Source: Thioploca sp. (GTDB lineage: Bacteria > Pseudomonadota > Gammaproteobacteria > Beggiatoales > Beggiatoaceae). Taken from it: a stretch of DNA of 41,389 nt. The notes under the pieces were generated by a model. It made no database searches, was not told where the DNA came from, and was given only the letters and a program-made list of their open reading frames with translations. The position numbers and the translations under genes were made by a program. Location of the stretch: positions 1 through 41,389 of the forward strand of contig DAOUSL010000011.1 in NCBI GenBank assembly GCA_030627235.1. The letters run 5' to 3'. Shown here piece after piece: positions 26,401 through 34,123 of the stretch; the stretch's first letter is position 1, and each line of letters begins with the position of its first letter.

Positions 26401-26748
26401 TTTGATGGAGTATTTTTTGATCATTGGATGGGAAAAAGATGTTTAGGAATTATTTCTAAACCAGCTTCTGATAATTTAACTTTTATTATAAAAGCTTATG
26501 TCCCAGAAACTTGGCAAGATTATTCTAATCAACTTACTATAACGCTTGATAATAATAAATTTACCAGTCAAGCAATTAAAATTGGTTATAATGAACTACA
26601 ATTTCAAAAACTATCATTAACTAACGACATAGTATTTTTACAATTGGAAGCAGAAATAACTCATTCTCCTAATGAATATGATCATCATTCTCAGGACAAT
26701 AGAGAAGTTAGTATGATGTTGTTAGAATTTGGTTTTATTGAAACATAA
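23494..26748 (+). CDS. Family 2 glycosyltransferase fused to a glycoside-hydrolase-like barrel
   Basis: The 1084 residues have three parts. About 25-150 is a beta-rich domain that resembles a carbohydrate-binding jelly roll. About 164-400 is a GT2 (GT-A) domain: VSIVIPVFNKALYTYNCLL, EVVIVNNASSDATIDLC, LFLNNDTQVLPNWL (DxD-like NDT) and YYEDTDLCFATRAAGYKV (ED motif). About 445-790 looks like a TIM-barrel glycosidase: ATHFLAQGWAANFWSY, IGFNTVILLIPWVGF, LQVILRIGYSHDNGP, GGFITWEDFFFMD (candidate acid/base Glu) and NLIFIDQFNFID, where a nucleophile Glu might be expected but Gln stands. The last 250 residues are beta-rich. No signal peptide or membrane helix is evident, so it probably acts in the cytoplasm on a glycan or glycolipid. 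Substrate unknown. It follows the J-like gene by 54 bp. Confidence 0.8.
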   Translation: MNFLKKYFKSNQSYKPAITDKLPTAILLGNQRQTITPTMLDGNIPISLADASVHFSLIPNNDIITGIRLRFGTYCRTNNCHITIKINEFKHSFNANSLIDNEYIDISFSNIQTCIAGKSLDIVIYSEDATKDNSVAIWCNRILPQFVNSITPQPIILPEVSKPTVSIVIPVFNKALYTYNCLLTLQKYDSEISKEVVIVNNASSDATIDLCKRLQGAFQVINNKDNKGFVEACRQGADIAKGKFVLFLNNDTQVLPNWLANMVKLMDSNPKIGITGSKLIYPNGQLQEAGGIIFNDASGWNYGRLQEPTEPKYNKNREVDYCSGASLMIRKALWEQIGGFDLRYAPAYYEDTDLCFATRAAGYKVIYCHDSEVIHHEGITAGTDIQTGYKAYQAINRKKFQAKWWNVLSNHPLPPPQSSHEEAAFRFETNQPIKFRIPNEKILATHFLAQGWAANFWSYLNLKQVDAELEFIQSIGFNTVILLIPWVGFQTKIQPITYYEEYFTLFEQLLDRIQEFDLQVILRIGYSHDNGPDSEPEGFLRQVVIGADTVTMKAWCDYLDRLWSIAKSRPNILGGFITWEDFFFMDLTHIHLDQRLLFATRTGYQNYLETNYSLDELANRYKQPFSNYTEVPIPEFKSSAIHLFCEFWDEILINVIFKQSKQHFPALSMEIRTDCDPQENSHICHEQTFDLTNDTNISTIYYAPAWGASNDGGLESSATILQRMQFMFDHIRSKTNNLIFIDQFNFIDNTPGFEHNTGITATEMPKFLAGVADILRYNTVGYGMWTLRDVRANALKNGIFARDYPCWKLENAEIVSNDNSQAVLLSIGGKLSQLLTWCVGVPYVKNKPFQLDFRLKTADGTGELKLVIINENEIIHTVNIYPEANDVWQDIHLENIPFYLNHELRLENLGSPILVTDFYLYQIWQENGIIDTKGKPKPFYNDLIALNHKLNNCKPTIPASYFQQITPKNFDGVFFDHWMGKRCLGIISKPASDNLTFIIKAYVPETWQDYSNQLTITLDNNKFTSQAIKIGYNELQFQKLSLTNDIVFLQLEAEITHSPNEYDHHSQDNREVSMMLLEFGFIET

Positions 26749-26749
26749 G

Positions 26750-26977
26750 ATATTAATTGATAAATTTTACGAATTTGTTACAGGTGAAAAAACAGCGTTT
26801 AAAGCACTTTGTGAACAATTACCACAAGTCATTGAAGATATAGTTAATGAAATATAATTAGATAGTGAATCTAATACAGTTTTTGCAGAGTTAGAAAAAA
26901 TATCCCCTAATTTGCTTAAAAGTCTTTATTTACTGTCTTTTGAAAAATATGAAGGTTTTAATGATTTCAATGTCTAA
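26750..26977 (+). pseudogene. C-terminal remnant of a type II restriction endonuclease
   Basis: One frame reads KILIDKFYEFVTGEKTAFKA, then LCEQLPQVIEDIVNEI, a TAA (26855-26857), then NTVFAELEKISPNLLKSLYL and LSFEKYEGFNDFNV before TAA at 26975-26977. It has no start codon and begins flush against the end of the glycosyltransferase gene. Its stop overlaps the methyltransferase start region, as in coupled restriction-modification genes. The wording FYE.VTGE..AF..LC..LP resembles my recollection of the C-terminal part of Eco47II-type endonucleases; that family name is tentative. About the last 75 residues survive, so no enzyme is made. Confidence 0.6.
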
Positions 26978-28217
26978 AGAAACTATTTCAGAGTCATTAT
27001 TAGCAGACATTATGTCTGTATCCAAAAGAACAGTTAAAAGTTGGAAGAAGAATGGAAAAATAAAACCGTTGAAAAATGGTCGCTATTCTTTATCTGATTT
27101 AGATAAATTTCCCCAAGTAAAAGCAATGCTAGAATCTAAATGGGATGAAGAGCAAGAAATAACCCCTGCTAGAAAATATAGTTCAATAGAATTGTTTGCA
27201 GGTGCAGGTGGATTAGCTATAGGTCTTGAAAAAGCAGGCTTCAATACTGTAGCATTGAACGAAATAGATAAAAATGCTTGTGCAACATTGAGAAAAAATC
27301 GTCCTAGTTGGAATGTTCTTGAGGGAGATATAAATAATATAGATTTTAGTACATATAAAGATATAGATTTTTTATCGGGTGGATTTCCGTGTCAAGCATT
27401 TTCTTATGCAGGAAATAAATTAGGGTTTGAAGATACAAGAGGAACCTTATTTTTTGAGTTTGCTAGAGCAATCAAAGAAATAAAACCTAAAGTATTTTTA
27501 GGTGAAAATGTAAGGGGGCTATTAACTCATGATAATGGAAAAACGTTAGAAACTATTAAAACAGTTATTCAGGAATTGGGCTATATCTTAATTGATCCAA
27601 AAGTTTTAAAAGCAATTTTCTATCAAGTACCGCAAAAAAGAGAACGACTATTTCTTGTTTGTATTCGAAAGGATTTAGTTAAATATGCTAATTTTGAGTG
27701 GCCAGAACCATTTAATAAAGTTTTAACCTTAAAAGATGCTCTAAAAAAAGGTGTTTTATATAACTCAGATTGCCCTGAATCCCAAGGCCAGGTTTATCCT
27801 GAGAGAAAAAAGAAAATTTTGGCTATGGTTCCTCCTGGCGGATGCTGGGTAGACCTTCCAGATGATATACAACGAGAATACATGCAAAAAAGTTATTTTA
27901 TGGGTGGAGGCAAAACAGGAATGGCTAGAAGATTGTCTTACGATAGTCCTAGTTTAACTTTAACTTGTTCACCTGCTCAAAAACAAACTGAACGTTGTCA
28001 TCCTGAAGAAACAAGACCTTTAACTATCAGAGAGTATGCAAGAATTCAAACATTTCCTGATAAATGGGAGTTTATGGGTTCGGTTAGCAGTCAATATAAA
28101 CAAATTGGAAATGCTGTTCCAGTTAATCTAGCTCATGCCATGGGTAGAAAATTAATTGAATTATTAAATAATATTGAAAATAAAGAAGAAGTTTCTTTGC
28201 ATAACTTCAAATATTAA
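26961..28217 (+). CDS. C5-cytosine DNA methyltransferase with N-terminal helix-turn-helix
   Basis: Modifies the 5-carbon of cytosine in a specific DNA site. From ATG 26961 the protein has 418 residues; ATG 26970 and in-frame TTG/ATG codons at 26940/26949 are alternatives, and GAAGG at 26951-26955 favours 26961. A helix-turn-helix domain (ETISESLLADIMSVSKRTVK) comes first, probably for autoregulation or target contact. Then come all main motifs: I (IELFAGAGGLAIGLEKAGF), IV (GGFPCQAFSYAG with the catalytic Cys), VI (GENVRGLL), VIII (QVPQKRERLFLV), the target-recognition region, IX (RPLTIREYARIQTFP) and X (QIGNAVPVNLAHAMG). It appears active. The partner endonuclease is a remnant, so it now works as an orphan. 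Confidence 0.95.
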   Translation: MISMSKETISESLLADIMSVSKRTVKSWKKNGKIKPLKNGRYSLSDLDKFPQVKAMLESKWDEEQEITPARKYSSIELFAGAGGLAIGLEKAGFNTVALNEIDKNACATLRKNRPSWNVLEGDINNIDFSTYKDIDFLSGGFPCQAFSYAGNKLGFEDTRGTLFFEFARAIKEIKPKVFLGENVRGLLTHDNGKTLETIKTVIQELGYILIDPKVLKAIFYQVPQKRERLFLVCIRKDLVKYANFEWPEPFNKVLTLKDALKKGVLYNSDCPESQGQVYPERKKKILAMVPPGGCWVDLPDDIQREYMQKSYFMGGGKTGMARRLSYDSPSLTLTCSPAQKQTERCHPEETRPLTIREYARIQTFPDKWEFMGSVSSQYKQIGNAVPVNLAHAMGRKLIELLNNIENKEEVSLHNFKY

Positions 28218-28236
28218 TACCGAATATAATTCGGTA
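28218..28236. terminator. Short hairpin after the methyltransferase gene
   Basis: TACCGAAT (28218-28225) and ATTCGGTA (28229-28236) form a perfect 8-bp stem with a three-base loop, starting at the first base after the methyltransferase stop. The following bases (CAATAATTTGTTTT) are T-rich but not an uninterrupted T-tract. Confidence 0.5.
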
Positions 28237-28309
28237 CAATAATTTGTTTTAAGCTAAAGAAACACATATATTTTTAATCAAAATTTTCTTTATTGATTAC
28301 TCGATAAAT

Positions 28310-28500
28310 TCAAACTGGTGGAGATATTTTAATTCGGTTTGGAACTAATTTTTCTGTAATAATTTTATTAACTACAAAAGCTACTTGCATTCCTAAACTA
28401 TGATAATCGATAGTAATGGAAAAAATGCTCCAGATTGCAAAAATGCTTCCGAAAATACTAATGAAGGTTTTCCATATTTTTAGGAATATTATAGAGAGAA
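28310..28500 (-). pseudogene. Remnant of an ABC transporter substrate-binding protein
   Basis: Reading the minus strand across two frameshifts gives YNIPKNMEKPSLVFSEAFLQ, SGAFF, SITIDYHSLGMQVAFVVNKI and ITEKLVPNRIKISPPV. This is the C-terminal lobe ending of periplasmic substrate-binding proteins of the DUF/TrpX-like kind (pattern PS.VFSE..V.AGAF...DY.SLG.Q.A..V.KI). The breaks lie at about 28460 and in a T-run at about 28425. No start and no N-terminal domain remain. It abuts the 3' end of the chemoreceptor gene (28506), so a deletion probably brought them together. Confidence 0.6.
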
Positions 28501-28505
28501 AATAT

Positions 28506-31500
28506 CTAAAAATCCTCCCAGCCATCATCATGATTATCGTAAGTTAATTTATTATCTACATGCTTATTTCCAGTTGGTTTATGAAGCTTTTGTACATCAG
28601 TAATACCAATATCAAAAAAATCTACCTGTTGTTTCAGGTTCTGAGATTGTTCTTTCATAGATTCACTAGCAGCCGCTGCTTCTTCTACTAAAGCCGCATT
28701 TTGTTGAACCATTTCATCCATTTGTAATATCGCTTTATTTACTTGATTAATACCACTAGATTGTTCTTGGCTAGCTGCCGCAATTTCTGTGATAATATCA
28801 CTAACTTTTTTCACTGCTAAAACTATTTCTTCTAATGTTTCTCCAGATTTATTAGCTAGATGAGTTCCTTCTTCTGCTTTAGTCACACTATCTTGAATTA
28901 GTTCTTTAATTTCTTTAGCCGCTGAAGCACTGCGTTGAGCTAAAGTACGAACTTCGGCCGCAACTACCGCAAATCCTCTGCCTTGTTCTCCAGCTCTGGC
29001 AGCTTCCACTGCAGCATTAAGTGCTAATAAATTAGTTTGGAAGGCAATTTCATTAATAACTTCTATTATATCGGTAATTTTTTTGCTACTGGCATTGATG
29101 TCAGCCATTGCATTTATAGTAATTCCTACAATTTCTCCACCTTTTTCTGCACAGGCTCTAGCAGTAATGGATAATTGACTCGCATGACTAGCATTATCAG
29201 CACTTTGTTGCACAGTACTGGTCATTTGCTGCATACTAGCAGAAGTTTGTTCTAAAGATGCCGCTTGCTGTTCAGTACGTTGACTAAGACTGAGATTGCC
29301 TTGAGATATTTCATTTGCAGCATTTGCAACAACTTGTGATGAACTAGAAATCTGTTGCATAATGCTAGTCAAACGTTCCACGGTAGAGTTGGCATCTTGC
29401 TTTAAGCGTCCAAAAGTTCCATTGTAATCATTGTTAATGGTTTGTTTTAGATTGCCATGAGCTAAAGCAGATAATAATTGGATAATGTCTTCCAATATAG
29501 TTTGATTTAACACTATAATTTGGTTAATACTTTGACTAAAAGATTTGAAAAAACCAGTTTTATTTTCCAGATTGATACGTTCTTCTAAATTACCTTGAGA
29601 AATAGCTTCTATAACTTTACTAATATCACGTTGTAAATGTTCTCGGAGTTGAGTTTGCATATCGGCAAAAGCTTGTAATAATTGGCCAATTTCATCTTTA
29701 CTAGTTATTTTAATTTTGCTATTTAAATTTCCGGCAGAAATAGCTTTAGAAACCTCTATTAAATGATATAATGGGCGTTTAATATTATGAGTAACTATCC
29801 AAGCAATAAAAGTAATAGCAGCTAATGCAATCAATGCTGTGATAATCAATAACCATTCTAGCTCATTAACCGCAGTAAAAGCTTCATCCTTATCTATTTC
29901 AGTTAATAATGCCCAAGTAATTTTATCGCTTACAGTTATTGGAGTATATGCTGTAAGAACCAAAGTATTAGCATCATGATATTCTGGTATAATGGCAATG
30001 CCAGTTTCCCCAGATAATGCCATATTGACAATATTACTATCAATTTTATTCAAGCTTGGATTGGCAAAAGAAGCCTTGATTGAAAAATGTTTACTATCAT
30101 GGTAAGAATTAGAACGCATAAGCTTATCACTCCCAACTAAATAAGCTTCGCCACTTTCACCCAATCCAGCTTTTTGTTGGACAATTGCATTCAAAGAAAT
30201 ATCATTTAACTGAATTGCTACTATTATTTCGATATTGCCATTCATTATTAAAGGTTGAGCAATAAAAGCAGACGGCTCTCCAGAACTAGGAATATAAGGA
30301 GCATAATCAGTAATACCAAAAGTTTCTGTTTTTAATACTTCTTGAATAACCTTACTTAAACTAGAATCAGCATATTTACCATTGATAATATTAGTTTTAT
30401 AGTCAGTTTTGTGAGCAGTTGTATAAAATATTTTACCTTGTGGATGGATTAATAATAAATCTTGATAATTATATTCTGCAGTATATTGTGAAAGGAAATT
30501 TTTATTTTCTCCACTGCGACTAATATTAAAACATTCTTCTAAACTCATAGTTACAACTATAATCCAATCTAAATTAGAAATTTTTAGTGGAGTATAGCTG
30601 GTTATTGCTACTTCACCAATACTATCAATTTTAATTTTAACATCAGATTTACCTGCAAATGCTTGACTTATATCTTCTCCAATTTTTTCAATTCCAATAT
30701 CATTTTTCTTACCTTTAATAAGCCTTTCACTTCGATAACTAGTTTTATTATTTATATTACCAACTAAATAAGCTTCCCCAGTTGTACCAATTTTTTTCTG
30801 CACAATGGTATTTATTATATCAAACGTTGCAGAGGCAATTAAAAGTCCAACAGTTTTATCATCAGACATGCGAATAATTGGAGAAACAAACAATAAAATC
30901 GGTGTTTTATCATCTAAAGAAAAATCTTGAATAATAATTTCCTTCAAATCACTATGAAAAAATTTGTTTAAAAGGCTATTTTTTAATTCATTATTTAATA
31001 AGCTTTTATCATGCTTTGATGTACTATAAATTACATGGCCATCTGCTGCGGTAACAATAATATTATGATAACTATATTCTGTTTTGAATCGATTAATTTC
31101 AGTTTTAAATTCATCTTCAAGCTCTTGTTCAGTCATTTCATGAGCTTCAGTATCTATATGCAATTCTTCATGAACATGAGTTTCATCAAGTTTATTAATA
31201 GTTGGTGATATTGATAAGGTATGAGAGAGAAAAGAAATATTATGCAGGTGTTCTTGAAAATGTTCTTCTATTTGTAGCTTTCTAGTTTCTCGGATTGATT
31301 GTAATTTTTGGAATGCATTAATCCTAAATATATCTATAGTATCTAATAGGATATGCATATCATGCTTACGTTCAGCAAAAAATTCTTCTATTTGAATCTT
31401 TTTATCAGTTCTAGTACTTTCTAATTGGCTAAAAGCTGCATCTTTCAGTGCATTATGACTATTTATAATAAAAATGCTACCAGAGACAATAAAAATTAAA

Positions 31501-31544
31501 GCAATGATTAAAAAAGCTAGTGATAATTTTGTATTTATTTTCAT
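28506..31544 (-). CDS. Methyl-accepting chemotaxis protein with two tandem sensor domains
   Basis: Chemoreceptor of 1012 residues. A first membrane helix (8-28) is followed by a large periplasmic region (about 30-562) holding two Cache-like sensor units, each with the hallmark GEAYLVG (258-262 region and 466-471 region). Before them a helical segment is duplicated: [20 protein letters not shown] (about 37-56) and [20 protein letters not shown] (about 77-96). The second membrane helix is about 564-584, then HAMP ([17 protein letters not shown]) and more HAMP-like segments to about 740. The signalling domain has the conserved hairpin [20 protein letters not shown] and [19 protein letters not shown]. 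The C-terminus GWEDF resembles the NWETF pentapeptide that tethers CheR/CheB in enteric receptors. Ligand unknown. Confidence 0.95.
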   Translation of the reverse strand: MKINTKLSLAFLIIALIFIVSGSIFIINSHNALKDAAFSQLESTRTDKKIQIEEFFAERKHDMHILLDTIDIFRINAFQKLQSIRETRKLQIEEHFQEHLHNISFLSHTLSISPTINKLDETHVHEELHIDTEAHEMTEQELEDEFKTEINRFKTEYSYHNIIVTAADGHVIYSTSKHDKSLLNNELKNSLLNKFFHSDLKEIIIQDFSLDDKTPILLFVSPIIRMSDDKTVGLLIASATFDIINTIVQKKIGTTGEAYLVGNINNKTSYRSERLIKGKKNDIGIEKIGEDISQAFAGKSDVKIKIDSIGEVAITSYTPLKISNLDWIIVVTMSLEECFNISRSGENKNFLSQYTAEYNYQDLLLIHPQGKIFYTTAHKTDYKTNIINGKYADSSLSKVIQEVLKTETFGITDYAPYIPSSGEPSAFIAQPLIMNGNIEIIVAIQLNDISLNAIVQQKAGLGESGEAYLVGSDKLMRSNSYHDSKHFSIKASFANPSLNKIDSNIVNMALSGETGIAIIPEYHDANTLVLTAYTPITVSDKITWALLTEIDKDEAFTAVNELEWLLIITALIALAAITFIAWIVTHNIKRPLYHLIEVSKAISAGNLNSKIKITSKDEIGQLLQAFADMQTQLREHLQRDISKVIEAISQGNLEERINLENKTGFFKSFSQSINQIIVLNQTILEDIIQLLSALAHGNLKQTINNDYNGTFGRLKQDANSTVERLTSIMQQISSSSQVVANAANEISQGNLSLSQRTEQQAASLEQTSASMQQMTSTVQQSADNASHASQLSITARACAEKGGEIVGITINAMADINASSKKITDIIEVINEIAFQTNLLALNAAVEAARAGEQGRGFAVVAAEVRTLAQRSASAAKEIKELIQDSVTKAEEGTHLANKSGETLEEIVLAVKKVSDIITEIAAASQEQSSGINQVNKAILQMDEMVQQNAALVEEAAAASESMKEQSQNLKQQVDFFDIGITDVQKLHKPTGNKHVDNKLTYDNHDDGWEDF

Positions 31545-31734
31545 TATGTTAGCAAAATCTCTTAAAAAGAATTGAAAAATTTGAAGTCTAAAGAATAAAT
31601 TTTATTTTAAAGCTTTGCAAACTAGTTTTTTAGAATTACGTTAGCTCTCTGCGTAACATCAGATGATAACTATTGATAATGTTATACGGCTTATAACAAA
31701 TTGATGTTAATATAGAAATTTCACTGTACCAAGA

Positions 31735-31950
31735 TCAAATGCCCATAACCATATCATCTTCTGGAGCATACCAAGTATAAGTATGTTTGCTGTCTTGTAA
31801 TTTTCCATCATTAGTTTTTACTTCCCAAATCAATCCGGTATTATTATCTTTTACAGCTACCCATTGAGTTGCTGATTCTAGTAAAACTTGTCCTTTATCG
31901 TCTAATTTTTTGAAACGATTTACTCTTTGATAACGTTGGTAAATAGCCTT
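31735..31950 (-). pseudogene. Fragment of an Lcl C-terminal (DUF1566)-type protein
   Basis: An open frame without start codon ends at TGA 31735 and reads RYQRVNRFKKLDDKGQVLLE, then SATQWVAVKDNNTGLIWEVK and TNDGKLQDSKHTYTWYAPED. NTGLIWEVKT.DG..D...TYTW is the start of the Lcl C-terminal (DUF1566) domain, a C-type-lectin-like fold common in large surface proteins. Only about 65 residues are left and the frame overlaps the end of the MotA/TolQ gene, so a deletion joined the two. Confidence 0.7.
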
Positions 31951-32327
31951 AATTCAGATAAACTATTGAGTGATATTTTATTAAGTTCTTCTAATTGTTG
32001 CTTAATTTCTAGCAAAATAATGTTAGTTTTAACTTCTGGTTTGGATTGTAATATGGATAAAAATATTGATACCACCATGCCTAAAATAGAAGTTAAAAAA
32101 GCTAACTTTAGTCCTTCCAATAATTGAGGCACACTTGCACCAATATTTTGGGTATTAAAATTCCACAATCCCCATACAATTCCTACAAAAGTTCCTAAAA
32201 CTCCAATACTTACAATAACATGTTTATAATTAATATGTTGGCCACTTTTAAAAGTTTTATGGTCTTTGTAGGCCAAAAAATACATGATTATCGCAACTAT
32301 AATGGTTATTATTACTGATTGAGTCAT
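31920..32327 (-). CDS. MotA/TolQ/ExbB-type proton channel, probably truncated
   Basis: The 135 residues have a first membrane helix (5-20), a basic loop, and two further helices with the conserved channel sequence SIGVLGTFVGIVWGLWNFNT and QLLEGLKLAFLTSILGMVVS. These correspond to the pore helices of MotA/TolQ-type stator subunits, which run on proton flow with an OmpA/MotB-type partner. Its ATG overlaps the OmpA-tail stop as ATGA, so the pair was an operon. Relatives I recall are longer; the C-terminus (SLNSLSELRLFTNVIKE) runs into the DUF1566 fragment, so loss of its end is likely. ZorA of Zorya defence is a distant relative, but nothing else supports a Zorya system here. Confidence 0.7.
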   Translation of the reverse strand: MTQSVIITIIVAIIMYFLAYKDHKTFKSGQHINYKHVIVSIGVLGTFVGIVWGLWNFNTQNIGASVPQLLEGLKLAFLTSILGMVVSIFLSILQSKPEVKTNIILLEIKQQLEELNKISLNSLSELRLFTNVIKE

Positions 32328-32513
32328 AATTTTAAACGGGATTGTTTTAGTATTTGATAGAGTTTTTCTTCTGCTTTTGTAATAACTTTGAATTCAACTC
32401 GCCGTGATTTAGTAGCATCTTCTTGTTGTTTAGTCAAAATTGGTTTTGCAAATGATAAACCATTAGCTCTAAATATTTTTCTAAGCCATTTTTGTTGGGA
32501 AATTGGAAGTCCA
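32324..32513 (-). pseudogene. C-terminal tail of an OmpA/MotB-family protein
   Basis: A frame without start reads [20 protein letters not shown], then [20 protein letters not shown] and FKVITKAEEKLYQILKQSRL before TGA at 32324, which overlaps the channel gene ATG. SRRVEFKV is the C-terminal motif of OmpA-like peptidoglycan-binding domains and the preceding [10 protein letters not shown] matches their last helix. About 60 residues remain of a protein that should have several hundred. Its 5' end is joined to the Avd head. Confidence 0.75.
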
Positions 32514-32682
32514 ATTTTTCTTTACTATATTTAGCGTTAATTAATCCTTCCAGTAAATCATACAAACCTGTTATAATTCTATCTCCTAAAATAAACTTAT
32601 GATCTCGTGGTAAGCGATTTAAAATAGGCACATAATATTTAATTAAATCATAAGTTTTTTGGATTATAGGTAATTCATTCAT
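32434..32682 (-). pseudogene. avd: N-terminal half of a DGR accessory protein Avd
   Basis: The frame starts [20 protein letters not shown], then [20 protein letters not shown] and [17 protein letters not shown]. This is close to the start of bacterial Avd, the four-helix-bundle accessory protein of diversity-generating retroelements that binds the reverse transcriptase; full proteins have about 115-125 residues. After about residue 57 the match ends: the DNA from about 32513 on is the OmpA tail read in a different frame, so the listed 82-residue product has an unrelated C-terminus. A deletion or recombination cut both genes. The related S23 four-helix family is the other possible label. Confidence 0.75.
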
Positions 32683-32692
32683 TATAAAATAT

Positions 32693-32722
32693 AGGTTGGG
32701 TTAGACCCAGCCGTAACTCGAC
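32693..32722. repeat. Dispersed palindromic repeat, copy 2 (GGGT...CTCGAC type)
   Basis: Same family as 17686-17715: both start AGG, contain GGGT early and end CGACATTT. This copy is more decayed, so its stem is weaker. It lies in the 58-bp gap between the Avd fragment and the formylglycine-generating-enzyme-like gene. Confidence 0.55.
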
Positions 32723-32740
32723 ATTTCCATCTTAAAAAAC

Positions 32741-34123
32741 ATGACAATAAAATTAATTATCTTAGCAATAGTATTTGTATTAAGTGGTGGTGCTGCCTTC
32801 TCGGAGTATTTTAGAGGTCATAAAAAACTATCTTTTTTGGCAACAGTTATAGCGATTATTGCTACTTTTTATCTGTTTGAAGATATTTGGGAAGATATTG
32901 AAGAAAAAATTTCAAAAACTAATGAGTCAACAGTTACACAATCCTCGGTACCAAACCCACCTGTAATAACTGAAGTTACAATTCCAGATTTACTAACTCA
33001 ATCAATTGTAAAGCCTGAAATTAAACCATCAAGTTTAGCAGATAATTTAATAGAAAATCCAAATTTCACAGCTTATTTTCAACCCAAAAAAGGTCAGTTT
33101 GAAACTACTTCTGCTTTTCAAACACGATGGCATAAGTTATTGCAGCAGTTTAACAATCAAGTGCAACAACGGAATTTAGCCTATCAAGTTGGAACTTTAA
33201 AATTGAAAAATTATGACGCTGATACCCAAAAATTTACCGTAAATTTAAACTGGCAAGCTAATTGGTTGAACCAGTTTGAAACATTACAGAATAAAGGTAT
33301 AGTAACAATTACAGTTCAAAAGGCCAAACAACTTTACAATGCTGGTAATAAAAAACCATTATTTATAATTGCTAGTTTACATGATAATCAAGTTGAAATT
33401 CAAGGTTTGATAGTAGAAAATGGTCAAACTTATCCAATTAATTTAGTAAAACTGCCAAAAATGGTGAAAATTCCGGCTGGTAAGTTTCAAATGGGAGATA
33501 TTCAAGGTGGTGGTGATTCTGATGAAAAACCAGTGCATTGGGTAACTATAAAACAACCTTTTTTCATGAGCAAGTACGAAATAACTTTTGCTGAATATGA
33601 TGCTTTTGCTGAAGCTACTAGTAAAGAAAAACCAGATGATAAAGGTTGGGGACGTGCTAATCGGCCAGTAATTAACGTTTCATGGGACGATGCCGTAGCT
33701 TATACAACATGGTTAAGCCAACAAACTGGTGACCAGTATAGATTACCTTCAGAAGCCGAATGGGAATATGCAGCTCGGGCTGGCACGAAAACTAAATATT
33801 GGTGGGGTAATAATATTGGGAAAAATAAGGCTAATTGTAGTGATTGTGGTGATAAATTTGAATATACATCTCCAGTAGGTTCTTTCCAACCTAATAAATT
33901 TGGTTTATATGATACTGTTGGCAATGTTTGGGAATGGTGTGCTGATTATTACCAAGACAGTTATAAAAATGCCCCAACTGATGGTAGTTCTTGGGAAAAA
34001 GTTAGTGAATACAGAGTGTTGCGTGGTGGTTCATGGTACAATGATCCTATTTATGTTCGGTCTGCTAATCGTAATAGGGACAATAATAGGAGCAGCAATA
34101 TCGGTTTTCGAGTTGTTCGTTAG
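32741..34123 (+). CDS. Membrane protein with FGE/SUMF1 domain; likely DGR target
   Basis: The 460 residues begin with two membrane helices (about 3-22 and 31-47), then a linker (60-240). The rest (about 243-460) is a formylglycine-generating-enzyme/SUMF1 domain, a C-type-lectin-like fold: MVKIPAGKFQMGD, PFFMSKYEITFAEYDAFA, RPVINVSWDDAVAYTTWL, YRLPSEAEWEYAARAG, NKFGLYDTVGNVWEWCADYY and RVLRGGSWYN...IGFRVVR. Real FGE enzymes need a pair of Cys near the end; none is present, so it is likely a binding domain, not an enzyme. The final 36 residues have the form of a diversity-generating retroelement variable region (see separate entry). The Avd fragment lies 58 bp upstream on the other strand. Confidence 0.9.
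   Translation: MTIKLIILAIVFVLSGGAAFSEYFRGHKKLSFLATVIAIIATFYLFEDIWEDIEEKISKTNESTVTQSSVPNPPVITEVTIPDLLTQSIVKPEIKPSSLADNLIENPNFTAYFQPKKGQFETTSAFQTRWHKLLQQFNNQVQQRNLAYQVGTLKLKNYDADTQKFTVNLNWQANWLNQFETLQNKGIVTITVQKAKQLYNAGNKKPLFIIASLHDNQVEIQGLIVENGQTYPINLVKLPKMVKIPAGKFQMGDIQGGGDSDEKPVHWVTIKQPFFMSKYEITFAEYDAFAEATSKEKPDDKGWGRANRPVINVSWDDAVAYTTWLSQQTGDQYRLPSEAEWEYAARAGTKTKYWWGNNIGKNKANCSDCGDKFEYTSPVGSFQPNKFGLYDTVGNVWEWCADYYQDSYKNAPTDGSSWEKVSEYRVLRGGSWYNDPIYVRSANRNRDNNRSSNIGFRVVR
34021..34120 (+). other. Candidate DGR variable region (VR)
   Basis: The 3' end of the FGE-like gene encodes GGSWYNDPIYVRSANRNRDN followed by NRSSNIGFRVVR. The segment is rich in Asn, Ser, Asp, Tyr and Arg codons of the form that adenine mutagenesis of AAC/AAT codons gives (AAT, AGC, GAC, TAC, TAT, GAT), and ends in GGTTTTCG, the conserved end of many FGE-type variable regions. 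I found no matching template repeat and no reverse transcriptase in this window. Confidence 0.55.

Noticed and set aside
31920-32513. Zorya-type defence (ZorA-like channel next to an OmpA/ZorB-like tail).
   Set aside because: Neither ZorC/ZorD nor ZorE is present, the channel lacks the long ZorA tail and the order is OmpA before channel. A generic MotA-OmpA pair fits better.
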